From Angiostrongylus vasorum (Eukaryota; Nematoda; Chromadorea; Rhabditida; Metastrongylidae), in assembly GCA_018806985.1 (NCBI GenBank), contig JADANN010000227.1:293128-357127 (forward strand): a DNA stretch of 64,000 nucleotides. Direction: 5' to 3'. The notes beneath the pieces were generated by a model. That model had not been told where the DNA came from and did no database searches. It worked only from the letters and a program-made list of their open reading frames with translations. The translations under genes were made by a program, and so were the position numbers. The number at the start of each line of letters is the position of its first letter. The first letter of the stretch is position 1. Positions 1 to 10,789 of this stretch are shown here, piece after piece.

Positions 1-34
1 TCATCGTTTTTTTATTGGCTAACGTTGTTACCCG

Positions 35-95
35 GGTACTTGGATGACCCGTTTTCATTGGTAGTGCGGGCTCTAGCATAATTTCTATTCGTTTT
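35..95 (-). repeat. R1 fragment (tail-proximal end)
   Basis: About 60 bp matches the tail-proximal end of the R1 repeat: a ...tacttggatg... tail remnant followed by a decayed gttgtgcgggc...agcataat block. The rest of the repeat is missing here, so this is a relic. Strand is given as the strand on which the AAGTATC tail would be at the 3' end. Confidence 0.5.
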
Positions 96-239
96 TCTCT
101 CGCACAATCGTCGTCAATGATGGTGGTCCGCTTCGAACATGGTGACTTCCGCAAGGCACATTACGATTTCCTAAAATCGATTCCATCTGTGAATGCTGAT
201 AGACGCTTGACATTACCCATATGTGTTTCGCTATCGATC

Positions 240-2500
240 TGTATTCTCCTGCGTCCTAAAATGGGGTAGGCCCCATGGGTTCTTCATGAACTGAGTTTTC
301 TTTCTATTTATGTCCATTCCAATCTTGTTTCGCGCTTCGTTGAGTTCGTTGATCGTCATCTCTGCTTTACTGGTACTCATCGGAAAGATGACGATACCAT
401 CTGCGAAAAGGTTTTATGGGAATTTTTCATCAAGTCATCATGTTATTCTTGTCTAAACCAAGTGACTTCATTATCCACTTCAGTGTGGTAGTAAACATCT
501 TTTGACGGTATTCTATCGCTTTGTCGAACACCTTTTCCTATCGGTGCGGTGATAATTTGAAGGAAAAGCTATATCTTTGCGGTGCATTTCCGATAACAGT
601 CGTCTAATGTTCGTATACAGGACTGCTCCACTCTTTGGTCGACGATCGTTGATAGAATTGCATTAGCTTCGACGCTGTTAAACGCTTTCTCGTAGCCCAC
701 AAAAGTCAGTGCTGGGGCAGGTGGTATACCCGACTAACATCTGTAACCCTGAAGACGGTCTGGATGTGGTCCATGCAACAAAATTCCTTTCGAAATCCTG
801 CTTCCTTAACTGGTTGCCATCGAGTGTCCTTGATATGCGCGACAGGACAGTCTTCGTGAAAAGAATTTAGGAGTGCACTCCACATCTTCCAGTGGTCTGG
901 ATTTTCTCTTTCTGAAAGTATTATGTCACATGAGTTGGGAGATGTTTATGCAGTTTGTGGCCTCCACCTCACAGAAAATTGTCAGTGATACTATCGGGTC
1001 CTGGAGCCGTGCCAGTCTTCAAGCTTTTTATCGCAATTGGAACTTTATAGACCAGAATTTCGAGGAGTAGGGATTCTGGGGTCAGAGACGTGGGTTGTGC
1101 AGCGAAAACAATTGGTATAGAACTTTCCTGTGTCAATTCCATGTCATAGTGAGATGTACTGATAGTGCCGTCTTCGTTCATTAGGGCGAATAGCGAAACA
1201 CTGTAGTTGCAAGGATCCCGACGACACTTCCTTAGACTAGATGGTTTTGAGGTGCTTCCAATAAATAGCTTTTTCTGCCTATACCTTTGCAAATCCTGTA
1301 AAAATCTACACTCATCAGCCATGTTTGCTGCTGTGTTGAATTAGGATCAAACTTCAGTGTCCTCTTTTCAAGTAACTCCTTAGTGGTAATGCAGATACGG
1401 TCTCAGTTTTCATTTTTTTAGTTTTTATTTCTTTGAAGAACTGAGGCGAGTACGACACAGGTTTGGTCCTTTGACAAATAGCTTGTAGTCGTTGGCCGTT
1501 TCTTCCTTTATCTGCCTGTCATATAAAAAGTTTTTTTTATTGAGAATATCCTCATTGTACATTACCGTTGTCTCTTTGTACCGTTTTCTTTTCGTAGGAA
1601 TACGTTTTGTTTTTCTTAGGCGATGATAGTTTTTTTTCCAGCTACTAGCTAAATCGATTCATCCACGGAGAAGGCGGTTATCAGATTCTATACAGAATCC
1701 AGATACCACAGTAGTGTCGAAGAGGCACCGTTTTCTATTCATGGGAATATGATGGATCTCCGAATGAATTGTGCCGTTAGGAGAATCTCATGTCCATCGG
1801 TGATTTTCTCTGTTCTCGAAAAAATGGATTTCCATGGAAGAGGCATGCTACGCACAGTAGTCCTACATACCGGCTTCTATTCTAATTTCGTTCTCCTTCT
1901 CCGAATCGAATTTCCTTAAACTGCATTCATTTTCGTGAGCCGTTCCTAATCTGACATTGATCTCTTCAATAACGACTTTGTAGAACCACTTCTCTTTACG
2001 GATTACTTCCTCTAAGTGATTGTTAATTGATGACAGTGACCTTCTCTTGACGCGGAAGTTAGGGACGAAGAATGACCAGGCCGGTGGTAGGGTTTCATAT
2101 GTGGCTAAATGGGAAATAGATCGGTGTACGATAAACCAACGTCTCCCACATTTCATAACGGAGATTTCCCTGCACGAATGACAAAGGTTCCATCATCTAA
2201 TTGGCTTATGTTTGCCTCTAGTAGGGCGAACATATGGAATTTGATGCGATCAGCAGCCTCAATAAGTGCATAGAGGACGGCCTCAAAAGAAACTATGCTG
2301 GTGTAATAAGTGCAGAACAAGGAGTCTCCATGGCATGCCGTGGGCATGGCCGTTTTATCCGTTTCCAATGACGTCCTGTGAAACCCAAGATTTGATTCCC
2401 TCTCACCAGTCGTCTTACCGCCCGACTCCCTAGACAGGAGCTCTCAGTGTGCGGAGCACGTAGGTCAGACGTTTGCTTGTTTAAACATTGTGGTTCCATG
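240..2500 (-). mobile_element. RTE-B non-LTR retrotransposon, decayed, minus strand
   Basis: A decayed RTE-clade LINE reads right to left. The N-terminal leader is near 2293-2499 (RAVRRLVRGNQILGF). The AP endonuclease domain follows (IKFHMFALLEA near 2220-2260; KVVIEEINVRLG near 1950-1980, in the place of the usual VVGDFNAKLG). Then come reverse transcriptase fingers at 969-1322 (KTGTAPGPDSI), motif A near 640-700 (TFVGYEKAFNSVEANAIL, where the usual FVDYEKAFDS has lost an Asp) and motif C near 360-420 (FADGIVIF instead of FADDIVLF). The frame breaks many times and two catalytic Asp positions are changed, so it is not functional. It differs from the RTE-A copies elsewhere in the window. It lies in what must be a long intron of the kinase gene. 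Family recognition is from motif order and recall; boundaries are approximate. Confidence 0.8.
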
Positions 2501-2775
2501 AAGTCCTGAGGACAGCCCAGCTTACCTCACCACCCTAGGCAGTGTTCCTTTGGATCAGAGAGAGATTTGCCACTTTGCGACTAGTTTGGTATCAGGATGG
2601 TCGTGATTCCTGGTATTGGTTTACTCTTAGCTGAGGTTCTGGATGTAAACGTGGGATTCCACAGTTTCGGAGGTTCTGCTTGGGGGGAAACTTCTCGCTG
2701 TATATTGGAATCCGACACCCAGGAAGACCTCCTAGCCACTATGAAACTCCACGGTGAAGCTTTATGAGGACTCAC
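2490..2775 (-). repeat. R1 repeat copy, diverged
   Basis: A diverged copy of R1, recognised by the blocks gtggttcc...tgaagtcctgagg, gatcagagagagatttgccac, ggtattggtttactcttagct and cgacacccaggaagacctcc. It abuts the 5' end of RTE-B. No target-site duplication was found. Confidence 0.65.
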
Positions 2776-3765
2776 TATGTTCGATGATATAGCTAAATCA
2801 TCGTTTTCATCTGTGGTAATTCTTTATACTTTAGTGACATTTTGTTGACATTTAGCCTCCTCGTGGTTATACTGTTACTTTCTTTTGGCAGCAACTTACT
2901 AATCCATGAATATCATTAGAACTGATGTCTGGTAGAAAAAATATGTGTTTCAATTATTTTCTAAGCTGTCTGTATTAAGTAATTTCTGTTAGGATTCTCA
3001 AGTGACGTTTATTTAGTAGCAATGGACATTTTAAGAGGTAGAAATTAAGCAAGAAATGATACGAACAGTCTTCTACTGCAGACATTACTACATTTATTTA
3101 GATGGTCTTTTACCTATGCGCTTGTATTATCAAAAGGGTGCAATATTTTTTGACGCATGTTTTTCTTGAATGCTTTGCTTCCGGAAATTTTATTTACTTT
3201 AAGAAAAGTATTCGTCGTATTTATCTGCTACGTTGTTTGGATGGATCGTATTCTAGAGTTATTCCAACATTAGGATAGGTTTCAGTTGCTTCATTCGCTC
3301 ATGACTGTCTCGATTTGTAATATTTCGAATGTCTCGATTTGTCTTTGTCTTTTATGTTGCGATTTGTTTTGCGCAGGTGACGTCGTTGTTCCAAACGATC
3401 AAAGCTGTAAATTAAATTGATACAAGTGGACAATATTTGTGTTTTAATGTTTGGGTGGAAGTCTCCTTTGTTTGGCCCATGGTGATTATTAATTCTTACG
3501 CAAGAATTATCAGTTCGGTCAACCCAATGGTTCATTGAAAAGAACCTCACAAAATAATGCCATGTTGAGAAACCTATGTTGCGATGGAGAACGAACCGGG
3601 ACACGTGGCCACTACCTCTGTGGAATAGAAATTGAACAAAACATCAGTACAATAATTAAAACAAATCTGTTATTATCCTAGAGGTTGCCACGAGGCATCT
3701 GCCCATCTACTTCTTAGAGGATTTTATCGGTATTTTTTCACCAGTCATGCTGAATCATTTTTTAG
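2776..3765. other. intronic DNA, no gene seen
   Basis: No coding exon, tRNA or known repeat was recognised. The longest ORF (3299-3604, minus) lacks protein-like composition and family motifs. By position it is the 3' part of the intron before the first visible kinase exon. It ends in a TTTTTTAG acceptor at 3758-3765. Confidence 0.5.
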
Positions 3766-3994
3766 GTTCCGAGATTCACGCACGAGAGCGCACATTCCTT
3801 ATCGAGAAGATAAAAATCTCACGGGTACTGCTCGATACGCTTCAATCAACGCTCACCTCGGAATAGAGCAAAGTAGAAGGGATGACATGGAATCTCTGGG
3901 CTATGTATTGATGTATTTCAATCGCGGAACTCTTCCCTGGCAAGGCTTGAAAGCTGCGACAAAAAAACAAAAATATGAAAAAATTAGTGAAAAG
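3766..3994 (+). CDS. kin-19: kin-19 exon (first in window)
   Basis: 229 nt: one base finishing a codon split by the upstream intron, then 76 codons from FRDSRTRAH to KYEKISEK. It contains the activation-segment and P+1 region of CK1 ([14 protein letters not shown]) and the RRDDMESLG helix. The acceptor is TTTTTTAG and the donor GTGAGT. Confidence 0.93.
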
Positions 3995-6301
3995 GTGAGT
4001 TTCTTGGACTTTTATGGTGTATCCAAATGTTAATTGTAAATTACGCTTCCATTTAAAATTCATGAATGGTTAAAATTAGTCAGCAAAGATTGTTGTGTAG
4101 TGGATTAGAGAACAGTTATTGCGGTAACTATTTTTCGTTCATTGATAGTGCGCTCCCAACATAATGGTGAAGTGTCTTTGCTTTTTTTCAATTGTAGTTG
4201 AGGTTGAAATCCAATGATGAAACCGTTATTTTGAAATTTTTGCATCCATATTGTATGTATGATGCTCTGCTTTTGACTCGAAAAAGTGGCAGTACTTGTA
4301 GAAAATGTGCACATGAATGTTCTGCTGCTTTATTATGTTTTGCATTAAGTGAACGACGTTGGGGGGAGTAGGTTTGGAAACCTATTAAATGAGCTAATGT
4401 ATTGCAACTAAAATTTTTAGTACGTTCATCACTTCGTTGGCTCGAGCTTGGTAATATGTTTGATGTTGAGAACAGTTTAATTCTTGGAATCGTGTTTAGA
4501 TAGAATTTTAAAAGGACGGCAAAAAAATTCGAGGTTTGAAATTTTGCTTTTTGCAGAAGATGTCAACATCGGTGGAAATGTTGTGTAAAGGTTTCCCATC
4601 GGAGTTTCCCATGTATCTAAACTACACTCGTGGTCTTCGTTTTGACGAAGCTCCCGACTACATGTACCTCCGACAGCTGTTCAGAATTCTATTCCGTACG
4701 CTTAACCACCAGGTAGTGAACATTAGCCACTCATATGGAAAGTGCTTTTGGCGCGTTCTTGCCCAAATGCGCTGGTTTCAGATAATACTTAGCGAATCAC
4801 ATTGCACAGTTTGCATGGACTTCAATGCATATTATTTGCGATCATTTTTTTTTACAAACCAGGCTTCCTGAGACACTTTTCATACATAATCAGTAGCTTC
4901 AACGAAGCTGAGATATTTGCAAAACTCTGGACCGCAGGTGCTGCCACCTTTTCTTTGCTTTTATGTCAACAGAGTAGCATTGCCGATGAGGTTGGTAGCA
5001 AGGCTTCTTTTCGGTAGTACAGGTGTCCTGTGACGATTTGTTCATTAACAAGAGGAACTTTCATATGAAGAGAGTACATGCTGTTTTTGCCTTACGGGAA
5101 GTGGGTAATTTTGTCATTGTTTTTTTAAGTTCACCATAAATTGCGTACGGTGGGGAATTTAAGTGTGGTCGCTAATCTTGAATTGCTTTTTCTTTTCACT
5201 GATGAACTGGGTTATGTAGGCAGTGTTTTGTTCTATCATGAATTTTCAGCATATTGATTTTATGCGTTGTTATTTTTTTGACACGCAAAACATTTTATTT
5301 GCTCTTTCATATTCCGCTTTCGGATGATAACGCAAGCTAAATACAAAGGGTTTCGGTTTTGTGGTAGGCACGGCTGTTGTGTAAGGATTTTCGGTCTCCT
5401 TTATGAAAGTTGTTGAATGTTGGTCGAGTCGATTATGGAATCCTGGTATAGCAGTGCTAAGGAGAGCTTCATTACAAGCACTCTCCAGGTTTTGTAGTGG
5501 GAGCCAGGTGATCCCAAACGAGTCTAGTACCAAATTCACGATTCCGGAAGGATGGAAAGTTTGGTGGGTCCGGGGCGGGTTTTAGCTAGCACGTTGCTCG
5601 TATTGGGCGGCAACACTACCACCGCACTGCCCACCGCTTATCCATGTAATGTAGCTTTTCTGTGCATAACTTCTATATTTCTGTAATTTAGCAATTTTGG
5701 TAGTTTACAATGTTTTAACTTTTATTTGCTGACTATTCTTCCTTCCATGATAGGTTATTGTTCTGGATCTCAGGTACACTTCAAGCTGTGGTTACCCTTT
5801 CGGCGAGCTCACGTGTAGCTCGAACCACTCCACCAACCGAGGGCCTTGCTTTGCTCGAACTTAAACTTTGTCATTTCTACTGCGGTTTCAGCTTAACTGC
5901 GTTCAACGCCAATTTCAGCTTCCGAGATCATTCTCGTTGACGGATGATTGCTAATATGACCGTTAGATTTAAAAAATTGCCTGAGAGAAAGGCAAAGCAA
6001 GGACCCCTGGTTGGCGCAGTGGACAATACGTGATCCGCCGAAAGGATAATCGTGGGTTCGAAGAGCACCTGTGGCCCTGGGTTTTGCTCATGTTTTAGCA
6101 TCCTTTTGGTAGTTTAGTTCTGTTCTGTGTTAAAGATGCTATTAGTAATGAAGTTTTTCACTGTTTTAGTACGATTATACCTTCGATTGGACAATGCTTA
6201 AGCAAAAGGCATCACAATCGCAGAATACGATGCTTCAACCCGGCGCTAGTGGTTCCCAACAGCCAATGCCGCTGCCCAGTGCTCCTCCGCCGCAGCAGTA
6301 A
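3766..6301 (+). CDS. kin-19: casein kinase I alpha, 3' three exons (partial)
   Basis: C-terminal half of a Ser/Thr protein kinase of the CK1 alpha type, which in animals phosphorylates beta-catenin in the destruction complex and acts in Wnt signalling. Exons are 3766-3994, 4557-4712 and 6170-6301 (stop TAA 6299-6301). Introns start with GTGAGT and GTAGTG and end in TTTTGCAG and GTTTTAG, and all reading frames join. Exon 1 carries the CK1-specific segment [20 protein letters not shown], which replaces the usual APE motif, then [12 protein letters not shown]. Exon 2 has [11 protein letters not shown], and exon 3 starts [14 protein letters not shown] and ends in a Gln/Pro-rich tail. The ATP-binding lobe, HRD loop and DFG are absent and must be encoded before the window, so the intron upstream exceeds 3.7 kb. 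The second intron (4713-6169) is full of SINE pieces. The residue before RDSRTR reads Phe where Tyr is usual. Identification is near certain; the symbol is by similarity. Confidence 0.92.
4557..4712 (+). CDS. kin-19: kin-19 exon (middle)
   Basis: 52 codons, phase 0 at both ends, from [17 protein letters not shown] to [11 protein letters not shown]. The acceptor is TTTTTGCAG and the donor GTAGTG. An ORF reading on to 4871 is only intron read-through. Confidence 0.93.
4898..4945 (-). repeat. R3 fragment in kin-19 intron
   Basis: About 45 bp matches the end of the R3 repeat (gctgagatatttgcaaaactctggaccgcaggtg). It is a short relic inside the intron. Confidence 0.55.
5375..5620 (-). repeat. composite SINE-2 / SINE-1 relic in kin-19 intron
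   Basis: 5375-5480 resembles the body of SINE-2 in reverse (gttgaatgttggtcgagtcg... as at 44525 and 46573). 5490-5620 resembles the head half of SINE-1 in reverse (gtaccaaatt...gattccggaaggatgg...ttggtgggtcc). It is either two nested relics or a hybrid SINE. The ORFs here are not genes. Confidence 0.5.
5850..6115 (+). repeat. R3 copy, variant with clear tRNA-like core
   Basis: A variant R3 unit in the kinase intron. It begins with the cagcttaactgcgttc block and then has ctgagagaaaggcaaagcaaggacc. A tRNA-like head follows: box A-like ttggcgcagtggacaatacg, then box B-like gtgggttcgaa about 45 bp later (6050-6061). These are the internal RNA polymerase III promoter boxes of tRNAs, so the unit looks like a tRNA-derived SINE, not a tRNA gene. 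Confidence 0.6.
6170..6301 (+). CDS. kin-19: kin-19 last exon
   Basis: 43 codons plus TAA. It starts [14 protein letters not shown], as in all CK1 alpha, then a divergent tail of Ser, Gln and Pro ending PSAPPPQQ. The acceptor is GTTTTAG. No AATAAA was seen within about 150 bp after the stop. Confidence 0.93.
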   Translation, partial: YDYTFDWTMLKQKASQSQNTMLQPGASGSQQPMPLPSAPPPQQ

Positions 6302-6789
6302 TTCTTTTTCGCATCAGTTGTTGTTAGTGGATTTCTCCACGTAAAACCCACTATCCCTTATTTCAATGTGTTGGTATTGTATTACCTATAACACACCATT
6401 TTTCGTGGGCATGGAACACTACCATCAAAATGAAATGTTCTATTAGGTTTTTTTATTCGTCATCGTTCCGGATCCAGTTCAATATGTTTTATTGTTTGTA
6501 CTGTTTTTGCTAAGAGTTTTCAGCTCTGCAAATCGCTGTTCGCGTGGTGCGAATTTTGAAAGTAGTTGAACACGCTCTAAACTCTCGTGCTTTTCAACTG
6601 CTATGATTTGTAAATTGGAGTCATCCAGTTTCATCGTAGTTCGCCAACGGTCGATGACATCCAATGAAAATTAGTCAGTTTTGCGTCTGAGCACTACTAT
6701 TTTGTCCTTATTTTTGATGATGTCCAATTGGGTTTAGTTCTGATAAAGACGTGCTTCGTTTTACTTGTTCAAACGTCAAGAATATTGCT
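6302..6789. other. 3' flank of kin-19, no gene called
   Basis: Contains the kinase 3' UTR and intergenic DNA. A 61-codon minus-strand ORF (6479-6664) has fairly protein-like composition, but a stop lies just upstream and no AG acceptor opens it, so it is not called. Confidence 0.4.
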
Positions 6790-6905
6790 AAGAGGTGAGA
6801 AACGAACGCGCTATTGTCCATTCCGAGGAGTAACGCGTTCACCACCACACCATGCGGATCCTTCGTTTCGCCTGTCTCTCAGCTAGTTCTACCGATCTTT
6901 TGCCA
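6790..6905 (-). repeat. R3 fragment
   Basis: Close match to the R3 core in reverse: aacgaacgcgctattgtcc, caccaccacaccatgcgg, ccttcgtttcgcctgtctc, agctagttctaccgatc. The same block recurs at 27600, 49140 and 57945. Confidence 0.75.
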
Positions 6906-7130
6906 TAGGCAATCAACCTCATGAATATACCTCGTAAATACAGAAAGCATATGCCAAATTGGTGCAAAGGGAGTCCATCTCTGCATCCACGTGTGCTTCA
7001 CGGAAACAACGGTTCGCTTTTGGCTCGCGATTAACTCGCTATCCTCTACTTGGGGACGCGCCACGTAGCCTCGCGACTAACCGGTTCGAAATCCCTCATA
7101 TCGGGGAGATCCGTGGATCAACACACTAAC
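6905..7130 (-). mobile_element. RTE-A 5' leader fragment
   Basis: Matches the untranslated 5' leader of RTE-A in reverse: cctcgtaaatacagaaag, ggagtccatct, acgcgccacgtagcctcgcg, cggggagatccgtgg. The same leader is at 43470-43995 (reverse) and 50060-50530 (forward). The 5' end of the element is at the right. It lies next to, but in the wrong order for, the RT fragment at 7140-7730, so the two are separate or rearranged. Confidence 0.65.
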
Positions 7131-7139
7131 GGTAGGAAT

Positions 7140-7730
7140 CCTGCGGTTAATCCTTTTCGAAATCCTGCTTACTCACATGGCTGTCCTTCCTCCAGTGTTC
7201 TGTTAGTTCTGTTTAGGATTTAGGAGGTTCGACCGAAAAGTTTGTAGACAACGGACAGCAAGCAGATTGGGTCATAGCTGCTGATATCGTGGAGGTCACC
7301 CTTGTTGAACTTGAATAGCACGGTCTTGCTGGTCGTCCATTGAGTAGAAACCTTGCATTCGGACAGGTAACGTGTGAAGAGCCGAGCCAGTGTGTTTACG
7401 AGGACTGAGGGAAGGTTCTTCAGGTGTTCAGATTTTCGGGACCTGGTGCTGTTCGATTTTTCACCGACGAAATAGCATGTCGGATTTCGGAAGGGAGAAC
7501 AGGTGGTACAACATATCCATCCTCCTTTATTTCGTATGAGTGAAAGAGGATGTGGAGGGGAGGAGGGGTGGTTGGCAATTATTTCATCGCTAATGAAGGG
7601 CAAGATAGACGGAATTTTGTTTCGGTCAAACCGTTCGTTTTGGGGCATGGTTCTCCTTCTAAACTTGTCTCGTGGGGTTAGTGGGGTTACTCATTCGTAG
7701 CCATTAGAGATGGCTATTTGCCGAGCCAAG
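7140..7730 (-). pseudogene. RTE-A reverse transcriptase fragment
   Basis: Minus-strand fragment of the RTE-A polymerase covering part of the fingers. The ORF at 7220-7648 includes SEHLKNLPSVLVNTLARLF, RYLSECKVSTQWTTSKTVL and DISSYDPICLLSVVYKLF, the conserved block just before RT motif A. The APGPD motif is broken and no palm domain follows, so the copy is truncated and inactive. Confidence 0.8.
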
Positions 7731-7904
7731 TCGGGCGATTCTTCCCTTTAGCTCCCTACTTGTGCACACTGAGGTGGCTGTTCGAAACGTGTTTCTCACA
7801 ATCGCCCTCTTTGTGTGTGAAGGATGGGAGGAGAGGAAATGAACGAAGATGTTCCTGATTCGTGGTTTTCAGTACCACTTTGTGATGTAACCGCTGCTTG
7901 ATAT
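7731..7904. other. unassigned
   Basis: No gene or repeat recognised. Confidence 0.3.
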
Positions 7905-8000
7905 GTTTATTTGAACATTTAGAAGACTCTGAAGAAGGCGTTTCTGCCGAAACGTCAGCTACGGTCGTGTTGTATGTGTGTTATTGTATGGAAGTAAACG
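7905..8000 (+). repeat. PLE terminal arm with decayed hammerhead motif
   Basis: Resembles the arms of the Penelope-like elements at 18062 and 32033. The hammerhead core CTGAAGA is at 7929-7935, helix II GGC...GCC at 7937-7948, GAAA at 7949-7952 and CGTC at 7953-7956. Core bases are intact, but helix I pairs only weakly (GACT against AGCT). No inverted partner was found nearby. Confidence 0.55.
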
Positions 8001-8516
8001 TATGCTGTTTAACAACCTCGCGATTGCTGAGAAAGAAAACGACGAAACAGGGGTAATGTTTGCAACAAGGACGCTTATCCATGGAAGTGTCAATAGAAAT
8101 GAACTAGTGGCACCGACTATTTGGAGGATTTTCTTTAAGTTGAGAATGAAGTCAGTCTGATATTTGATGTGGTAGTTTCACTTGATTTTCAGCTAGAAAA
8201 TTCCATTCCAGATGCTGATCTGGTGTCTTGTTATCAGTTATGAACGAGAGCTAAGCCCAGTTGAAGTGGAGATTCAACGGAAGAGAACGGTTTTCGTAGA
8301 GAATACATTTTTGGAGTTCCTGAGAAAGGGCACGGTTCTTGATTTAGTATTGCTACGCGAATCCTTAACAGCAGTAAGCATCTTCCCAATTATGGTATTT
8401 ACGAGCAAGATAAAGGATTTATCCATTAGTGATTTAGGTCGCGTTTGGAAGTTTGGAGGTCGAGTCTCCTCTAATTCTAAGGAACACTTCGGCTAATCGC
8501 ATGCGAACTACTGATC
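8001..8516. other. unassigned
   Basis: ORFs at 7978-8160 and 8212-8496 show no motif or splice context. No repeat recognised. Confidence 0.3.
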
Positions 8517-8824
8517 ACCGCCTAAATAAATAAAGGATAAAGGATAAAGCTCTCGGCGTTGATCAATCCCTGATAGATGCGCTGTGCATTCGACTTCATT
8601 AAGCATCGTCAGAGGTGGTTCAATGCATATCTGGCTTTTACAATGACTCGTGGTGACCTACCGATGTATCGAGCCAGTGCTGCTATCCTCCCAGACAAGT
8701 CTGGTACCAATTTGCCGACCCCGGAGGTATGAAGGGCTTGGTGAGTCCGTGCTGCGAGGTCGATCCCATGTGTATTACAGAGGCTTCCAACCAGTGCGCT
8801 ACACGCGCCATTACCGCCTAAATA
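8517..8824 (-). mobile_element. SINE-1 copy with target-site duplication
   Basis: A near full-length SINE-1 in reverse at 8529-8812, flanked by a 12-bp direct repeat accgcctaaata (8517-8528 and 8813-8824). Read on the minus strand, it has a tRNA-like head (box A-like tagcgcactggttggaagcc, box B-like gggatcgacct), a conserved body (ggtcggcaaattggtacca, then tgcattgaaccacctctgac) and a tail of TTTATCC repeats. The duplication and repeat tail indicate target-primed reverse transcription. Confidence 0.85.
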
Positions 8825-9159
8825 CCTTTTGTAAAACGTACACACGAAAAAATAATACAGCACATAAACCTCACCTACATTTCTTCCATACAAAAATGGC
8901 GATAAAATGTTTGTCGTTGCTGAGTGCTGAGTCGTGCTGAGTGAGCTTGTCGTTTTATGCGTCGTCTTCAGAAATCTTCCCAAGTGTATAGGGGAGTACT
9001 CTATATTAACTCTAATCTAATGAAAAACAGTTCCCTTGAAGAATAAATGCGTTTTAATAAAAGTCAGAATGGCTTTGCAGCACATCGAAACCTGACGAGA
9101 ACTGGGCATTCGACTTCATTAATACATTAAAGATGAGACGCGACCCTCTATAGGAATTA
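8825..9159. other. unassigned
   Basis: No gene seen. A short piece at 9105-9125 (gggcattcgacttcattaat) resembles the tail end of SINE-1. Confidence 0.3.
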
Positions 9160-9810
9160 TAGGTAATGGGACATAGAACAAAGTACGACCACTGCAGTGG
9201 TCGTTTTCTTCCAGACGATTTATTTAAGCGTGTAGAACCTTTTTTCTGTACTCGTAATCAATCGTTAGCTTATCCAAAATGTGTTTTGTCGGGCGTCGGA
9301 CGCGAAAAGCTGTCGTCTGCACTTAGAAAATACAAGAAACCTTTTGTCGAACGAGTTTGTTGACCGCCAGTTTAACTCGTACTTGATTTTTATTCTTATT
9401 CTCATCGCTGTAATAAATCAGAGTTATCGTATAGATCGGCAGGTATAGGAGAATATAGAAATAGGCTCAGCATGAACTACAGAACGCTTCAAAGTGCTGA
9501 TAGCAGTGTTAACGGTTGAGCAAAGTAACAGTAAATAATGGCGTGGAACAAAGATATACAGATGGAGGTGTGAGAAGGTGAGAACTGCTGGGATCCGCAC
9601 AGTAGACGTTAAGACGGGTCGTATAAAAAATACGCGATAGTAGCATACACATCATTCATACCAAAACAGCGATACAGCAAAATCTCCTCTTTAATTCCTT
9701 CATGTTCTCAATTCAAGTTATTATAGTTACTGAAAAGCTGTCTTCCATTGATGGAAAACCAGCATCTCCCGAACGCTTGACACCTAGGTATCGTCACCAA
9801 TGTATCAATG
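9160..9810 (+). repeat. R4 dispersed block, copy 1
   Basis: This block resembles 16870-17780. Shared landmarks in order: the cgaacgagtttgttgaccgccagtttaactcgtactt region near 9348, gttatcgt...ggcaggtataggagaatata near 9425, catgaactacagaacgcttc near 9470, and ccagcatctcc...gtcaccaatgtatcaa near 9760. The 65-codon ORF at 9166-9363 is not open in the second copy, so it is probably not a gene. 9575-9640 also matches the 3' end of SINE-2 (gctgggatccgcacagtaga). Confidence 0.5.
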
Positions 9811-9814
9811 TATT

Positions 9815-9965
9815 GTGTAGGTTAATGAATGCATATCTGGCTCATTCATAGATTTCCTGCGACCTAGCGATATGTCAAATCAGTGTCTCTATTCTTCTAG
9901 AGAAGTCTGGCATCAAACTGCCGACTCCGGTTGGATGACGGGATCGGCCAGCTTGCGTATGGTTG
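9815..9965 (-). repeat. SINE-1 fragment
   Basis: Partial SINE-1 in reverse: aatgaatgcatatctggc, then gacctagcgatatgtc, tctagagaagtctggcatc and aaactgccgactccgg. Head and tail are missing. The ORF at 9872-10099 overlaps it by chance. Confidence 0.6.
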
Positions 9966-10334
9966 AAGGAATGACTATGTTCACATTATCTTTAAAAACT
10001 GCTCTACTCCTTCTGCTCTGGTCAGAGAGCAACTATAAATTAGTTCCATGCAAGTATGTGATTATATCGCCTTCATACAATTTTTTTAAATATCGATAAG
10101 TCGTAATAACATAAAGTAGGTGACAGTCGAATATTACATATCTGAATTGCTAACTAAAGGTACCCATAAGATCAAATTGTTCAGTTACGAGACGAAATCC
10201 ATCCCTAACAACATATGTGAACAGTGGTATCCGGGTGTTTCCACTCTCTACGCTGGCTAGTAGGAATTCAATAACGTTTTACCAACCTCCTCGAACACAC
10301 TTTTTTACAAATGGAGATATAATAATTGCATACT
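9966..10334. other. unassigned
   Basis: No gene or repeat recognised. Confidence 0.3.
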
Positions 10335-10715
10335 TGCATATTTGGACGGCCCGTCGTCAGTGGTTGTGCGGGTCCCAGCATAATTCCCATTTCTTCGGAG
10401 TTTTGCTGGTTTAGCCATTGTGATTCTCTGGAGTCCCGAGGTCAACGTGGCCAAATTCTTACCCAGGTCGTCACCACCACAAGCAGTCGCCGTCCTTGTT
10501 GATCAGAGGGATATTTGCCACCATGCGACTAGTTTGATACCAGGACGGTGGTGGATTCTGGTATTGGCTTACTCTTAGCTGGGCTTCCTGATCGAAACGT
10601 CGGACTCCTTCTTAGCTTAGGAGTCCCCTGCCGTGGGCATGAATCTCCCCCGCTGTAGATCGCCACCCGACACCCAGGAACACCTCAGTCACGATGAGGT
10701 GGTAAACCGTTGGGA
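10335..10715 (-). mobile_element. R1 repeat, near full length
   Basis: Almost complete R1 in reverse. Tail-proximal block tatttggacggcccgtcg is at the left and the 5' end gtggtaaaccgttgggagg at the right. A probable decayed target-site duplication flanks it: gagatataataatt near 10314 and gaaatataatgatt near 10721. Confidence 0.75.
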
Positions 10716-10789
10716 GGAGTGGAAATATAATGATTTGTTGAATAGGGTAAACGATGATGGAATAAATCGTTGAATAGGATGAAGTTGAT

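Noticed and set aside
2776..3765. Missing N-terminal kinase exons
   Set aside because: Searched by eye for HRDIKPDN, DFGLAKK and Gly-loop text on the + strand; none found.
6479..6664. Minus-strand ORF facing the kinase
   Set aside because: Composition is protein-like, but an in-frame stop lies just upstream with no AG acceptor between and no ATG, so no valid exon can be drawn.
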